Below, one piece after another: positions 22,041 through 33,526 of a stretch of 64,000 nucleotides of DNA (the first letter of the stretch is position 1; the number at the start of each line of letters is the position of its first letter). The notes beneath the pieces were generated by a model. The model saw only the letters and a list, made by a program, of their open reading frames with translations. It did not search any database and was not told the DNA's origin. Source of the DNA: Scatophagus argus (Eukaryota; Chordata; Actinopteri; Scatophagidae); the NCBI RefSeq assembly GCF_020382885.2, contig NC_058497.1:23490330-23554329 (forward strand), read 5' to 3'. The position numbers and the translations under genes are program-made.

Positions 22041-23002
22041 AAATATTTCTAATATCATCAAGTTTTGCATGTTTATTTTGATACATTGATGGATCCCATC
22101 TGTGATTCATTTTTTGAAAGGCTTTGCTTTAAAGTTGCCTGTGTTCACTGTGCAAATGTGCATCACAGGTGTGCACTTCAGTGGGAAATTTTTCAGAAAC
22201 AAACTGGGGAGACGGGAGAGAGATTGACAGTGCTTGTGATGGACATCACATATGCAAAATTATTGTAGAAAATTATGTCACAGAAAGCTGTGCTTATTCC
22301 AGTCCATATCCAACTGATATTTTGTGCCCTTTTCATTTCATAAATGTCTCCATTATCTCTTTGAAAAGTATGGGTTATTTAAGACATTTCACGTACTCTG
22401 ATGGGTACGTGAAATAATAATAATATGTCATCTGAAAAATGATACGGATAAATCTTCCATTTCCAAAGCCTTTAATGTGAGTTATTTTGCTTATATTGCT
22501 TCATATCCTCCTGCTTCTGCTTACGGATGATGGCGATGAAAACAAATATTTCTTCAAACGGAACTGCTTTTTACACACCGGAACTTAATCATTACGCTTT
22601 ATCGGAAATATTTTAAGAACGGAGCGGAAACGGTCCCACCTTGTTATTGGTCCCCCGGTCTTCGCTGCAGTCTTTCGTCCATCTTTTCTGCTATCATTTG
22701 CCTTCACTCTTAACGTGTTAATATTGATATCCTCGGGTGTAACGGTTTAAAATAATGTTAAAAATTTGTGCTCCTTGAATGTCTCCGGCGATTGAACTGA
22801 AAACATCAGTTTGAGGTTTAAAATTGTGCGATTAGCTAACGTGGTCTTTGATTTGTTGTGTTCGTCCACTGGAGGTAACAGTCAGGTTAGTTAAAATGCT
22901 ACATGTTTGCAAACTTGTAAACACGTGGATTTGCTGTGTAAATGCTGAATGAACTTAGTGGTGGTGGTTTACTCAAAGCGAGTAGCCGAACTTGGAGTAA
23001 AT
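22041..23002 (+). promoter_or_regulatory. dhx34: st14-dhx34 spacer with probable dhx34 promoter and leader
   Basis: AT-rich spacer, then more GC-rich sequence from about 22,600. ATTGG (inverted CCAAT box) is at 22646-22650 and no TATA box is evident, as expected for a housekeeping gene. GGAG|GTAACAG near 22874 could be the donor of a non-coding first exon, but this is not provable here. An in-frame upstream ATG at 22949 would add 18 residues (see rejected list). Confidence 0.45.
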
Positions 23003-26000
23003 ATGGAGTCCGACAGGAGAGACGGTAGGAGCTGGGACTGGGACAGTCCGCAGTGCCGAACCCAGCTGGACGAGATCTTTTTCCGCCAGCATGATTACAT
23101 TCAGGCCGGCACCACGGAGCACAAAGAGTTCTGGGCTTTCTTTGACCGCTTCCAAAGGTTTAAAACCAAGAGGGACATGTCTGGGTCAGGATCCAGTCGA
23201 AAAGAAGAGAAAGAGGAAGGGAGAGACCGGAGAAAGTCTGGCACTGGAAAGGTAGACCTTGGCCTTCCTAAAGAGTACGATGCTCGCTACCGGATTAATG
23301 TGTCCGTGTGCACCAGGGATGTCGAGGAGCGCCTGGGAAAGTCAGAGAACAGACGCACGCAGAGATCTTCAGGTCCAGGTGGTCAGGAGATCTCGGACTG
23401 CCGCCTGGCTCTCCTGCATTTCCTGGACTTCAGCCAGAGACAGAGTTTTGCCAAACTTGCCAAGCTCCGCCGAGAGCAGAAGAACCTGCCCATCTTCCAG
23501 TACCGGGACAGGATCGTGGAGCTGGTGCGGCTTCACCCTGTGGTTGTGGTGGCAGGAGACACGGGCTGTGGGAAATCCACGCAAGTACCTCAGTATCTCC
23601 TTTCAGCTGGCTTCAGCCACCTAGCCTGCACTCAGCCTCGGCGTATTGCCTGTATATCCCTGGCGAAGAGGGTCAGCTTTGAGAGTCTCAATCAGTTCGG
23701 CTCAAAGGTTTGTCATGAACAATCAAATACTTTGTTTTTTTAAACAGTTTATGCCTGAAGCACAGTCTAGACTGTAGACTTGTCGAGCACACGTAAGACA
23801 TCTAGAGGAACGCTAGAAGTACAAGCATTAGTGCTGACGCAGTGCAGTCATGTTTTGCAGGTGGGACACCAGATACGCTTTGAGACCACCCGGACCGCAG
23901 CCACCAAACTGTTGTTCCTGACTGAGGGGCTGCTGCTCCGACAGATCCAGCAGGACAGGACGCTGGCCCAGTACCAGGTGGTGATTGTGGACGAGGTCCA
24001 CGAGAGACACCTCCACTGTGACTTCCTCCTTGGGGTCCTGCGTTCTCTAGTGGCCGACCGTCCCGACCTGCGTCTCATCCTCATGTCGGCCACCATCAAC
24101 ATCAAACTTTTCTCTGACTACTTCAGTGGTGCTCCTGTGCTGCAGGTACCAGGCAGACTGTTTCCTATACAGGTGAGCAGGTGACAGCAGTACTCACTGA
24201 TGTAAATATGCATCTCACTAAGAGAAATTCGTTTTCTGGCCCTAGAGGTAAGCGTACTCAAACTTGGATATGTTCTTTTGAACCACTTCCTACTTTTTGT
24301 GTCTGTCTCTGGGATTAAGGTGATATACCAGCCAATTCCACCTGAGGAGCAGTCCTCGCGTTCGGAGAAACTGGATCCCAGACCGTACCTGCGCATCCTG
24401 CAGAGCATCGACCAGCGTTACCCTCCAGAGGAGCGTGGTGACCTGCTCCTCTTCCTCAGTGGTATGGCAGAGATCTCCACCATCCAGGAGGCCTGTCAGA
24501 TTTATGCCACGCACACACGTCGCTGGATAGTCTTGCCTCTCCACAGCACCCTCTCTTTGGCCCAGCAGGATAAGGCACAGTCAGCTTTGTTTGGATCAGA
24601 ATGGACACATAATGTTTGAATCTGATTTGACGGCTGTTGTTTATCAGTTCTGATTCTCTGTCGTCATGCCAATCTTCAGGTTTTTGACATTGCTCCTCCT
24701 GGCGTGAGAAAATGCATCATCTCTACCAATATTGCTGAGACCTCAGTTACAATAGATGGGGTGCGTTTTGTCGTAGACTCAGGTATGGAACCGGGACTAC
24801 ATTTGTATCTGGGGATTAGATTTCTAAAATTTGCTGGTCTACACTGAGTCGATCATACAAACTTAATTTTGTGCAGCCAAACTTTGTTCAAAATGATAAA
24901 ACTCGATTTTAAACTTGCTTAAGATCCTCAAGGTCTGAAAGATACCAAATCGGTCATGTTATTTTATTTATTTATTTTTTTATTTTTTTTGAGGAAAAGA
25001 CATTCTTCTAACTTTGACAAGACATTTGATCAGTAAACACAGGCAATTAATAACAATGAAGAACAAGTGGATTGTTTTGTTTTTCTCCCATAGGAAAAGT
25101 AAAGGAAATGAGTTTTGATCCTAAAGCCAAGATGCAACGGCTGCAGGAGTTCTGGATCAGCCGAGCCAGCTCTGAGCAGAGGAAGGGTCGAGCTGGTCGT
25201 ACGGGTCCAGGAGTGTGTTACCGCCTGTATGCTGAGTCTGACTACAATGCCTTCGCACCTTATCCTGTGCCCGAAATCCACAGAGTGGCTCTGGACTCCC
25301 TCATTCTTCAGGTAACCGCATCCCTTAGAAAGCATGCTAGCAATCTTCCTTTTAATTTTTCAATCTCCACGGTTAAATTCTAGCTTTATTTATGCCATTT
25401 TGTTCCTGCAGATGAAGAGCATGTGTCTTGGAGATCCACTTTCTTTTGTCTTCATTGATCCACCTCCAACTGCCAGCATTCAGACTGCAGTTACTTACCT
25501 GAAAGAGCAAGGCGCACTGGACAGTCGCGGTGAATTGACTTCTATTGGTAGTTTGCTGGCACAACTGCCCGTGGATGTGGTCATAGGTAAGATTCACTAC
25601 GTCAGTCCCATATTTGTAAATATTTATTTATTTCCCTTCTTGTCATTTTTTCATGAATCTGACATCAGAACACAGTGCAGTGGTAAATGTTTGAATAAAC
25701 TTTAAATAGCATAATTTCAATTGTTGGTGTCTTCCACTTGAAGTCAGAAAACTTTCAGCAGCATTTAGATTCGGGTGTGTTTGTGTTCGCTCAGGGAAGA
25801 TGCTGGTACTGGGCTCTTTGTTTAACCTGGTGGAGCCCGTGTTGACGGTGGCAGCAGCCCTCAGCGTTCAGTCGCCTTTCCTGCGCAGCTCGCAGCACAA
25901 TCCAGACTGCGCCACCACCCGCCAGCCCTTGCACAGCAACCAGGGAGACCCCTTCACCCTGCTCAACACCTTCAATGCCTGGGTGGAGGTGAGTCACATT

Positions 26001-29000
26001 GTGTGACAGAGCCTATTTAATATGAACAAGTTCGCCCCTCATTGGGGACATAAGATAATCTCAATTGTGTATAAACTTGTTCATCTCCGATCTCAACAGA
26101 TAAAGGGAGAGAGAGGTGGTGGCTCGAGGAAGTGGTGCAGGAGGAGAGGCCTGGAGGAGCAGCGACTGTATGAGATGGTCAATCTACGCAGACAGTTCAA
26201 GGCAGGCTACTAACACAGCAGTTCGCACATTAAAACGTGTGTGGCCATGTTTGAGAAGTAGTTCACAAAAAGAACTTCCTCTCTGGTTGACAGGACTTGC
26301 TGAGGAGCCATGGCCTGCTGGAATCAGACTCCAGCGCCTCCTCCGGTGGAGACCGCAGCCAGCGTAGGGAGAGGCTAACAGAGAGGAGGAAACTGCATCA
26401 GCTTAAGAGAGATCATGAGCAGCAGGAGAGCAGCAGACGTAAAGTCCTGAGGCTGGACGAGGGCCAGGACGCAGAGTTCTCCTCAGGATCAGACACAGAG
26501 GGAGCAAGCAGAGGCAAGAAGGACAAGGACAAGACAGGTTCAGGACAGGACGTGGACATACAGGTAAAGTCAGGGCACGGCGTAACCTGACAGAAGGTTA
26601 CTACAAAGAAGCCCTAAACCTCATCAGCAATATTCAGCACCATCTTCGTGTCTTTGTGCATGTGTGAAACGGTCGCGCTCTGAGTGTCCTCTCTGTGTTG
26701 CCGTTCGCTTTGCAACAGGAGGTGAAGTTCAAGTTGCGTCACAACGTGTCAGAGCTGCAGGAGGCGGCCACCGTCAGCCAGGACTTGTCCTCCCGCCAGC
26801 AGGCTTTGCTCAAGCTGCTGCTTTGCAAAGGCCTCTACCCTCAGCTGGCACTGCCTGATGAACACAACACCACCCGCAAGGACTCTGAGCAGGTCAGGCC
26901 TGCTGCTGCACTCGCTCCACTCTCTAACCATACAGAGACGGGGGAAACCTCGCCTCAGTAAACCAGCTATTTTAAAAGTTGATGTAAGCGATGTACCATG
27001 AAATATACCTCTTCTGCTTTGTGATTTTTCCATTGTGTAGGTGTTTCACACAAAGAATAAGCAGGGAGTGGTGATCCACCCTACCAGCGTGTTTGCCAGT
27101 GACCCAGAGGTGTTGCACGTGCCTGAGAGTGACTGCAGAGACATGGGTAAAGCTCCGCCAACCTCTGTTCAGATGTTACACGCAGATTTTCATTTCGTAA
27201 CATTTAGTACCTGTGAAGACTCTTTGTGACATCTGTTTCACTCCAGTTGGATGGTTTATTGACTTGAAAACCAAACTTAAAAAAAAAAAACAAAACAGGT
27301 CAGGATCACTCAGAATACAAGAAGGCTTAACTTCCCTCGAGGCGGAAACGGAGAGCAGTAACAACAAGCGAGCATGAGAGAGGAAACTCACGTAAAGTCA
27401 TGATCACTGCACATACCATTCACATGAACACACACAACTTTAAATCAAACCATGATGTTTCTTTTTGGAAGTTACTTTTACTTTGAAATGACCACATTTA
27501 TTTCTGTTGCTGTTTCTCAAAATTTAGGCCAATTTTGCAAAAACATTTCACCCTCATTTTGCAAAGGTGATATTTCTACCGGCTCGTTCTGCACTTGAAG
27601 AACAGCAGCCTCCATTTTTCTCACTCGTTTGCGGTGAAACGAGTGCGTCGGAAGTAATGCGCTCCAAAATGCTGCATGCTGATCCGCTGATTGGTCTTTT
27701 TGTTTTTCCCCTGACATGTCTCTGCCTTTCCTTTCCTTTGTTATTGTGCATGTCTCTTATCATATCTCATCTGTCTCTCCCTCTTTGTCTCTGTGTGTTT
27801 CCTGCCTGAAGGGCCTGACAGGACGGACAGCAGCAGACACCAGCTGCTCGCCTTCGTCACTCTGCTGGAGACCAACAAGCCATATTTGACCAACTGCGTG
27901 CGGGTTCCTGCACTGCAAGTTAGTGCCAGATGTGGGACGTCCCTGTTCCTGACGCAAACTGTTTAATTTTTTTTTTTTAATTGTAATAATTTTTAAATGT
28001 TTATCTGTGGAGATTCTCAGTCATCAGTTCTATATGAAGAGTCATAAAATATGACCTACTGCATGTGAACTGGCCTGCAACCCCACAGCTGCCAGATTTT
28101 ATTTTATAATCAGACACAAATCTTTGTACTGTTGATTTTTTTTTTTTTGGAAAAAAATCTGTAATATGTCAATATAATATACCATCATTACTGCGAGCAG
28201 TTCTTACTTGTGTCATGATCATGTGTTCCCGTCACTCCTCTGTGTGTCATGTGGTCTCTAGACGCTGATGCTGGTAGCAAACTCTGTGGACAGTAACGCT
28301 GACTGTACGCGTCTGGTGGTGGACGGCTGGCTGGAGCTGGAGCTCAGGGAGCCAGAGGAGGCCCTGAGGGTGCTGTCCACAGCTCTCACCTTCAGGGCTG
28401 AGTGGGAGCACCTCCTGTTGGCCCAGCTGGGACAAAACACGATGAGGGGACCAGGAGTCCAGGGGGTGTCCCGCAAAGTCATGGAGAAGCTGAGCGAAGG
28501 CCTGGTCCGCTACCTGCTCTACACTGAGGTACTGATGCAGGGCCGACCTGGTGGTTACAGTATTACGCACCTCAAAAACAACAAGGAGCTCATACACACA
28601 CTGAGGTTAGACTGTTTAAAATAGTTTTTGAAAGGCATTTCTGGCTTTGTTTTTGGTTTGCTTCTGCATTGTTAAATCTAGTTTAAGTTTGAACTCTTTT
28701 TTGGACAACCCTAAAGAGGTTTTAAAAATATAAATATGAAGGTATATAAGGCAAATGGTGGAGAACAAGTGAAACTGCTTCACTGGATAAGAAAATCAAT
28801 GATGGAGTAAAGACGAAGACTAAAATGTAAATAGACTAAAATGAGTATTTCCTCCCAGGTCACTTACAGCCTACGGCGACTCACAGCTTTCCAGACCCAG
28901 AACCTGTACATCGGCCCCCGGTCTGAGTCCGAGCTGTCTCACACCACGTTTCCAGATCTGAACGTTCTGTTTCCGGGAGCCGAGACCACTCCGGACCCCA

Positions 29001-29893
29001 TTAAAGGAGGCCTGCGTGTCACCAACTTCTTCACCTACAACTGCCTGGCTGTGAGTCTGTCTAAAAAGCAGCCTGCATGCGGGTTCCTGCAGTCTGTGGA
29101 AGTTAATGTGAAATAAGCCTTTCAGCTGTTAGTGAAGCTGTCATCACAAACAAAACTGTTTGTTTGTTTTGTGGAAGACTTTAGAGACTTTGTCTGTACC
29201 AGTTCACATTCATGAAGATTAGCCATCATCATTTTATTTGCACAAACAAATTAAAACTGAAGTCTGATTGGTTTAACTAATGAACTATTTGTTAATATTC
29301 CTTCATTTTAAAAAAAGATTGATAACAAAATAACTGATAGCTATGTCAGGTTGACTTATGGATTCATTTGGGAGGAAAGTACTTGAAACAGGAAATCTTT
29401 ATCGACAAACACATCTGAATCAAACTGATCACCACACCTGACAGAAATATTATCATCAATCCTCCAACCTGATGCTTTGCAGGACTCGAAGGATCTCTAC
29501 AGCGAGTGTTTACGCACTTTCTGGACCTGTCCTAACTGTGACCTCTACATGCCTCTGACTCCACTGGAACGCATGCAGCATGAGGCCTCCTGCAGGCCAG
29601 CGGGAGAACAGCAGCAGCCGGATGAAGGTCAGGAATTCCTTTTGCCGATTTGTGTTTTGAGGTGTCTCTCTAGAAGCAGACTTGGTACATAAAGTCTGAA
29701 ACAGATCGATAATTTAGAAACTAACTGTGAGTACGTGTGGTGGTTTTCAGAGTCAGAAGGCAGGAAGGCGGGTCCCTCCTCAGTGTCAAGTCTCACCAGA
29801 GTTTATCACTGTGACGTCTGTAATGAAGACTTGACGCTCACCTCCACCGAGATCCTCAAACATAAAAGGCAGCACATGCATTCTGCCAAGTAA
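23003..29893 (+). CDS. dhx34: DExH-box ATP-dependent RNA helicase DHX34
   Basis: RNA helicase acting in nonsense-mediated mRNA decay with UPF1/SMG1 (family knowledge). Exons: 23003-23707, 23861-24172, 24320-24574, 24680-24782, 25094-25311, 25412-25586, 25795-25988, 26100-26201, 26294-26563, 26719-26892, 27041-27146, 27812-27918, 28262-28528, 28859-29050, 29483-29627, 29751-29893. That is 3,468 nt, 1,155 residues (human 1,143). Motif I is [10 protein letters not shown], Ia [45 protein letters not shown]. Winged-helix, ratchet and OB-type regions follow. The C-terminus has a CxxC pair (WTCPNCDLY) and a C2H2-like finger (CDVC...HKRQH). The introns at 24575 and 26202 begin GC, not GT. Start at 23003 ([14 protein letters not shown]) matches the family N-terminus best. 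Confidence 0.95.
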
Positions 29894-29957
29894 ACGACCA
29901 CAGCGTCTAAAGGACAGCGACTAATCACCACTCTGTTCTGTTGAAGAGACTTTATAG

Positions 29958-29963
29958 AATAAA
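29958..29963 (+). terminator. dhx34: dhx34 poly(A) signal AATAAA
   Basis: Canonical hexamer 65 bases after the dhx34 stop at 29891-29893, implying a very short 3'UTR. The convergent spred3 3'UTR begins shortly beyond it. Confidence 0.75.
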
Positions 29964-30025
29964 GTTGGGGTTTTTTTAATGTAACTTTTTTGTCACTGTT
30001 CTTCTTCCCTTTTGGATTTGAGGAA

Positions 30026-33000
30026 CTTTATTAATGTGCTTTTACTTCCTTCTGATCATCACTGTTGTAGTCGGCATAGTTGTAAAACTACTCTCCCAAA
30101 ATAATTCTTCTTATATTTAAACATACTTAGAGGCTGGAAACTAAAGAACCCATTCATATATATATATATTAATTTCTTTGATAACTATACAATACAACTT
30201 GCAGTGAGTCAATGACGTGCACATGTGAGAGAGAAGCACACACTGATTTAAAATATAGAGTGAGGGTTTAATAATGATACAAACCCACGATATGTAACAC
30301 CTCAAAGCAGCACATTGGCACAAAGTCAGAAGTAAGACAGCACGGAAGATAAAAACCTATCTCAAAAAAATAAAGAATCAGAATAAATATCTCAATAAAT
30401 AAATAAACAGGTAATATCTCATTAATTACTTTGAAACTAATAAATACGTACATTTGAAAATATGCACATTGGCAGAAATCAATAACCCAAAAAGTAAATA
30501 GTACTTAACACAGAGTTACTTAACAGAAATCATAAGTTATTGATTACTCAAATCAAAAGGCACATTTATTAAGATGTAAGAATGGGGCCTGCAGTTGTGA
30601 TCATATGACTGTCAGTACTGTACGCTAACACCGTTTCTGAACCAGAAGTAGCAAACTGTGTGCAATGGCTTTACTATTTCTGTGTATCTGCACCATCGAG
30701 TGAATGTGTGTGTCTGTGTGTGCGCGTGTGTGCGCAGGTCTATGCATTGCAGAATTGTGGGTGTGTGTGTGTGTGTGGGTGTTGGGGTAGGGGGTTAGTG
30801 ACCAGCTGAGTTTGTATTTCCTGCTATTGTGACAGGATGGTTTTTTTTCTGTTTTTCTTTTTGTTCTTTTCTGATTGGACGTTGTTTTGCGAGCTGGCTT
30901 AGTAGTGCAGACGACTGTCCCGTAACCGAGATGTCAAAGGTCGTGTTCATCGGCAGTCATGTGACCTGACTCTGAACCCTCCTGCCCGTCCGCTCACTTT
31001 AAGTCACTTTGGATAAAAGTTCTTGGCTAAGCTTAAAGTGTAGATAATCCAGTGAAGCTTCTGAAAGGTTCATTCTGCCATAATTGAGGGTCTACCAGGC
31101 GATCCTCAATCTGGGACTGAGACGGGAGACTGGCTGGCCTCAGAGCGTATGTATGTATTCCCATCTTTGATTTAAAGGGACCCCCCGGAGTTCCTCTCAC
31201 ACTGTCAGAATATCTTCATTCTGTGATGCTCGGCGCATTTCATGAGTTATTTTGAGATTATTCGTCGTCCTTTGCTTTTCAGCGGTCCTGTTTTTAACGC
31301 AACCTTCGTAGTCAAGCCGCGGTCTAGCCTGCTTTCTGATTATTTTTCCAACATCAGCTCACAGTAAACCAGACTCGAGCTTGTTGCACTCAGTAGCTGG
31401 TTCTTCATGTAGGGGAGGAGAGCATTAATGACAGCTGTGTAGGTGCTATCAGAGCCTCGAGGAGCTGCTGTCTCCTCCTCCTCGAAAAAATATTTTAACC
31501 TTGCGTGATTGTTTAAACACGGGTGCAAAGTGGAGGCAGCACAAAAGGCCATTCTTTGATTCTGAAAGATTTATACACACACACACACGCACGCACGCAC
31601 ACAATAATAAAAAAAAATAAAAACAAAAACATGTTTATGGTGACTTATTAAGATTTTTTGAAAAACATTCAGTTAAGAAAATCAGTCGTAGCTGTGATGG
31701 AAATAGCTTTTAAATCTACCCTTGGCCAGTAATTCACTGGAAGTAGAAAAATATACCACCAAATCAGCAAAATAGACACAGAAATGCAAGGTACATCACT
31801 AGAAGCATTTTCTAAGAAAAAAAAACGTTTTGGGGTGAACTTATCTTTAAGCCCAGCTGTAAACTTACAAAAAAACCTTCCTCACACACTCTTCAGCCTC
31901 CTCAGCACCTTGGGTGGAGTAAGAACTTGACTGCCACACCACCTCAGAGACTGCTAAGAGGCAGTGGGTACATTTGAATAGGGTTCGGACAGGACTTAAA
32001 ATAGCAGCTTTTTTTTGACTTCATACTTAAAGCAACATTCAGCAAACACATCTGCCACTGTGCCCAAACAAAGACCCACCGCCATTCATCTTTTTCAAGT
32101 TAATGCGTCTCTTTTCTTATCACAGGGTCAGCAGTCTGCGGCGTGCACCTTTAAATGTCACACCTGTGAGCTACGTGCAGCCGCTCAAAGACAACTTTGT
32201 GTTCCTTTCCGTCTTTTCTGCTTGATGCCGAACACAATAACACCCTACAGTATTCAGTTCCAACGCTTTTCGAGTTCCATTCAGTTTTTCTTTACTGGTA
32301 CAAAAATACTCTTCAATACACTGTTCATTGCACTTAATTTTTCTTTCTGTTTTGTTTTTTGGTGGCATCTCGTTCGAAGGTCGGGACGCACCTTGAGATT
32401 GGTTAGCACGGGGTCCTGTTTCGTCTTTCTTTGGGGTTGGGACTGTAAGGTCGTTGTATACTTTAGGTAGAATAGACTCGCTCAGAGGCCTCAGTTGTAA
32501 GCACCTTGACTGATTCAACAAGTACAGTGGTGTGATGCGATGTTTCCTAGGATTAATATTGAGAATACATGGGAAAATGAAGTAAACTATGTTTAAAGTG
32601 AGGGTGTTTCAGGTCCGACACACAGTCTTGATTTTTTTTTTCTTCTTTTTTTCGGAAAACAAAAATAATCTTGTATTTGGTTACAAAGGACCATAATGAA
32701 TCACATTATGACTTTTAAGTCTTTGTGGTTGTCATTGCAACTTCCCCTAACAATAATTGTCCCTTTGCATTTGATAATCTTTCTGCCACTGTGGTCTACT
32801 GCTTTAACCAAAAGACAACACTGGTGGTCTGGGATGCTCAGACTCGCTCCAAACCGCGCTCCCCCTTCTCTTTTTCCTCTCTTAACCAGGGTTTGAGTAA
32901 CATATGAGGTAAACTTAGAGGTAAAGGGCGACATCTGTTCATCTGACCGACGAACAGGCCAACACGAAACAAAGAACTTCCCACAGTCTCATGTTTGTGA

Positions 33001-33526
33001 ATATGTGATAGTGTGTGCCATAGGGGGATGCGGTCAATATGTTTTACATTTAATAAAATATACCAATTGAAATTATAACAATCATATATATAAACATCTT
33101 TTGTTTTCTGTGTTTTTCTCTCTAAATAAAAAAAAAAACAAAAACAGACATTTGAAACAGTGTACACATCATCGTTGCCTCTGCCACTCTCTTCCTGTGA
33201 GAAAGTCTCTGACTGCTAACTCTAGATGAGCCAAACCTCAGTAAATCCACTTTGAAGGCTCCAGATGACTCCCACAGAGCCCGGTCTGAGTGCAGTGCAC
33301 CTTCAGCAGGCATGGACCAGTGAGGAAGGCCCCAGATTGAAAAGAGAAAGAGCGGAATGCAGTGGAAGGCTGTGGGGCTTTGGAGGGCCACATCAGAGGT
33401 CTGGGTCTACAGAGAGCACTGTTCCACCTGCTAATCCCCATCCCGCGCATCCCCTACAGGTGCTCTCTTCCCTCAACACCCAAACCTCCTTGGTCCAGAG
33501 AACCCCTCCCATCCCCTAGCCTGGCC
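30026..33526 (-). other. spred3: spred3 3'UTR (long) and dhx34/spred3 convergent spacer
   Basis: No coding exon is found on either strand between the dhx34 poly(A) signal and the spred3 stop. Reverse-strand AATAAA (TTTATT as printed) occurs near 30026 and 30565, so the spred3 3'UTR may be about 3 kb. The stretch includes a TG-rich tract (about 30700-30785) and a CA/CG-rich microsatellite (about 31571-31602). UTR extent is inferred; no transcript evidence. Confidence 0.5.

Noticed and set aside
22949-23002. Upstream in-frame ATG for dhx34 (18 extra residues, MNLVVVVYSKRV...)
   Set aside because: The extension has no counterpart in the family, and the ATG at 23003 begins a family-like charged N-terminus. 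It cannot be fully excluded.
24575-24618. Alternative GT donor (AAT|GTTTGA) for dhx34 intron 3
   Set aside because: It would insert 13 residues ([13 protein letters not shown]) into a conserved helicase segment where human has QDK-VFD directly joined. The GC donor fits the protein exactly.
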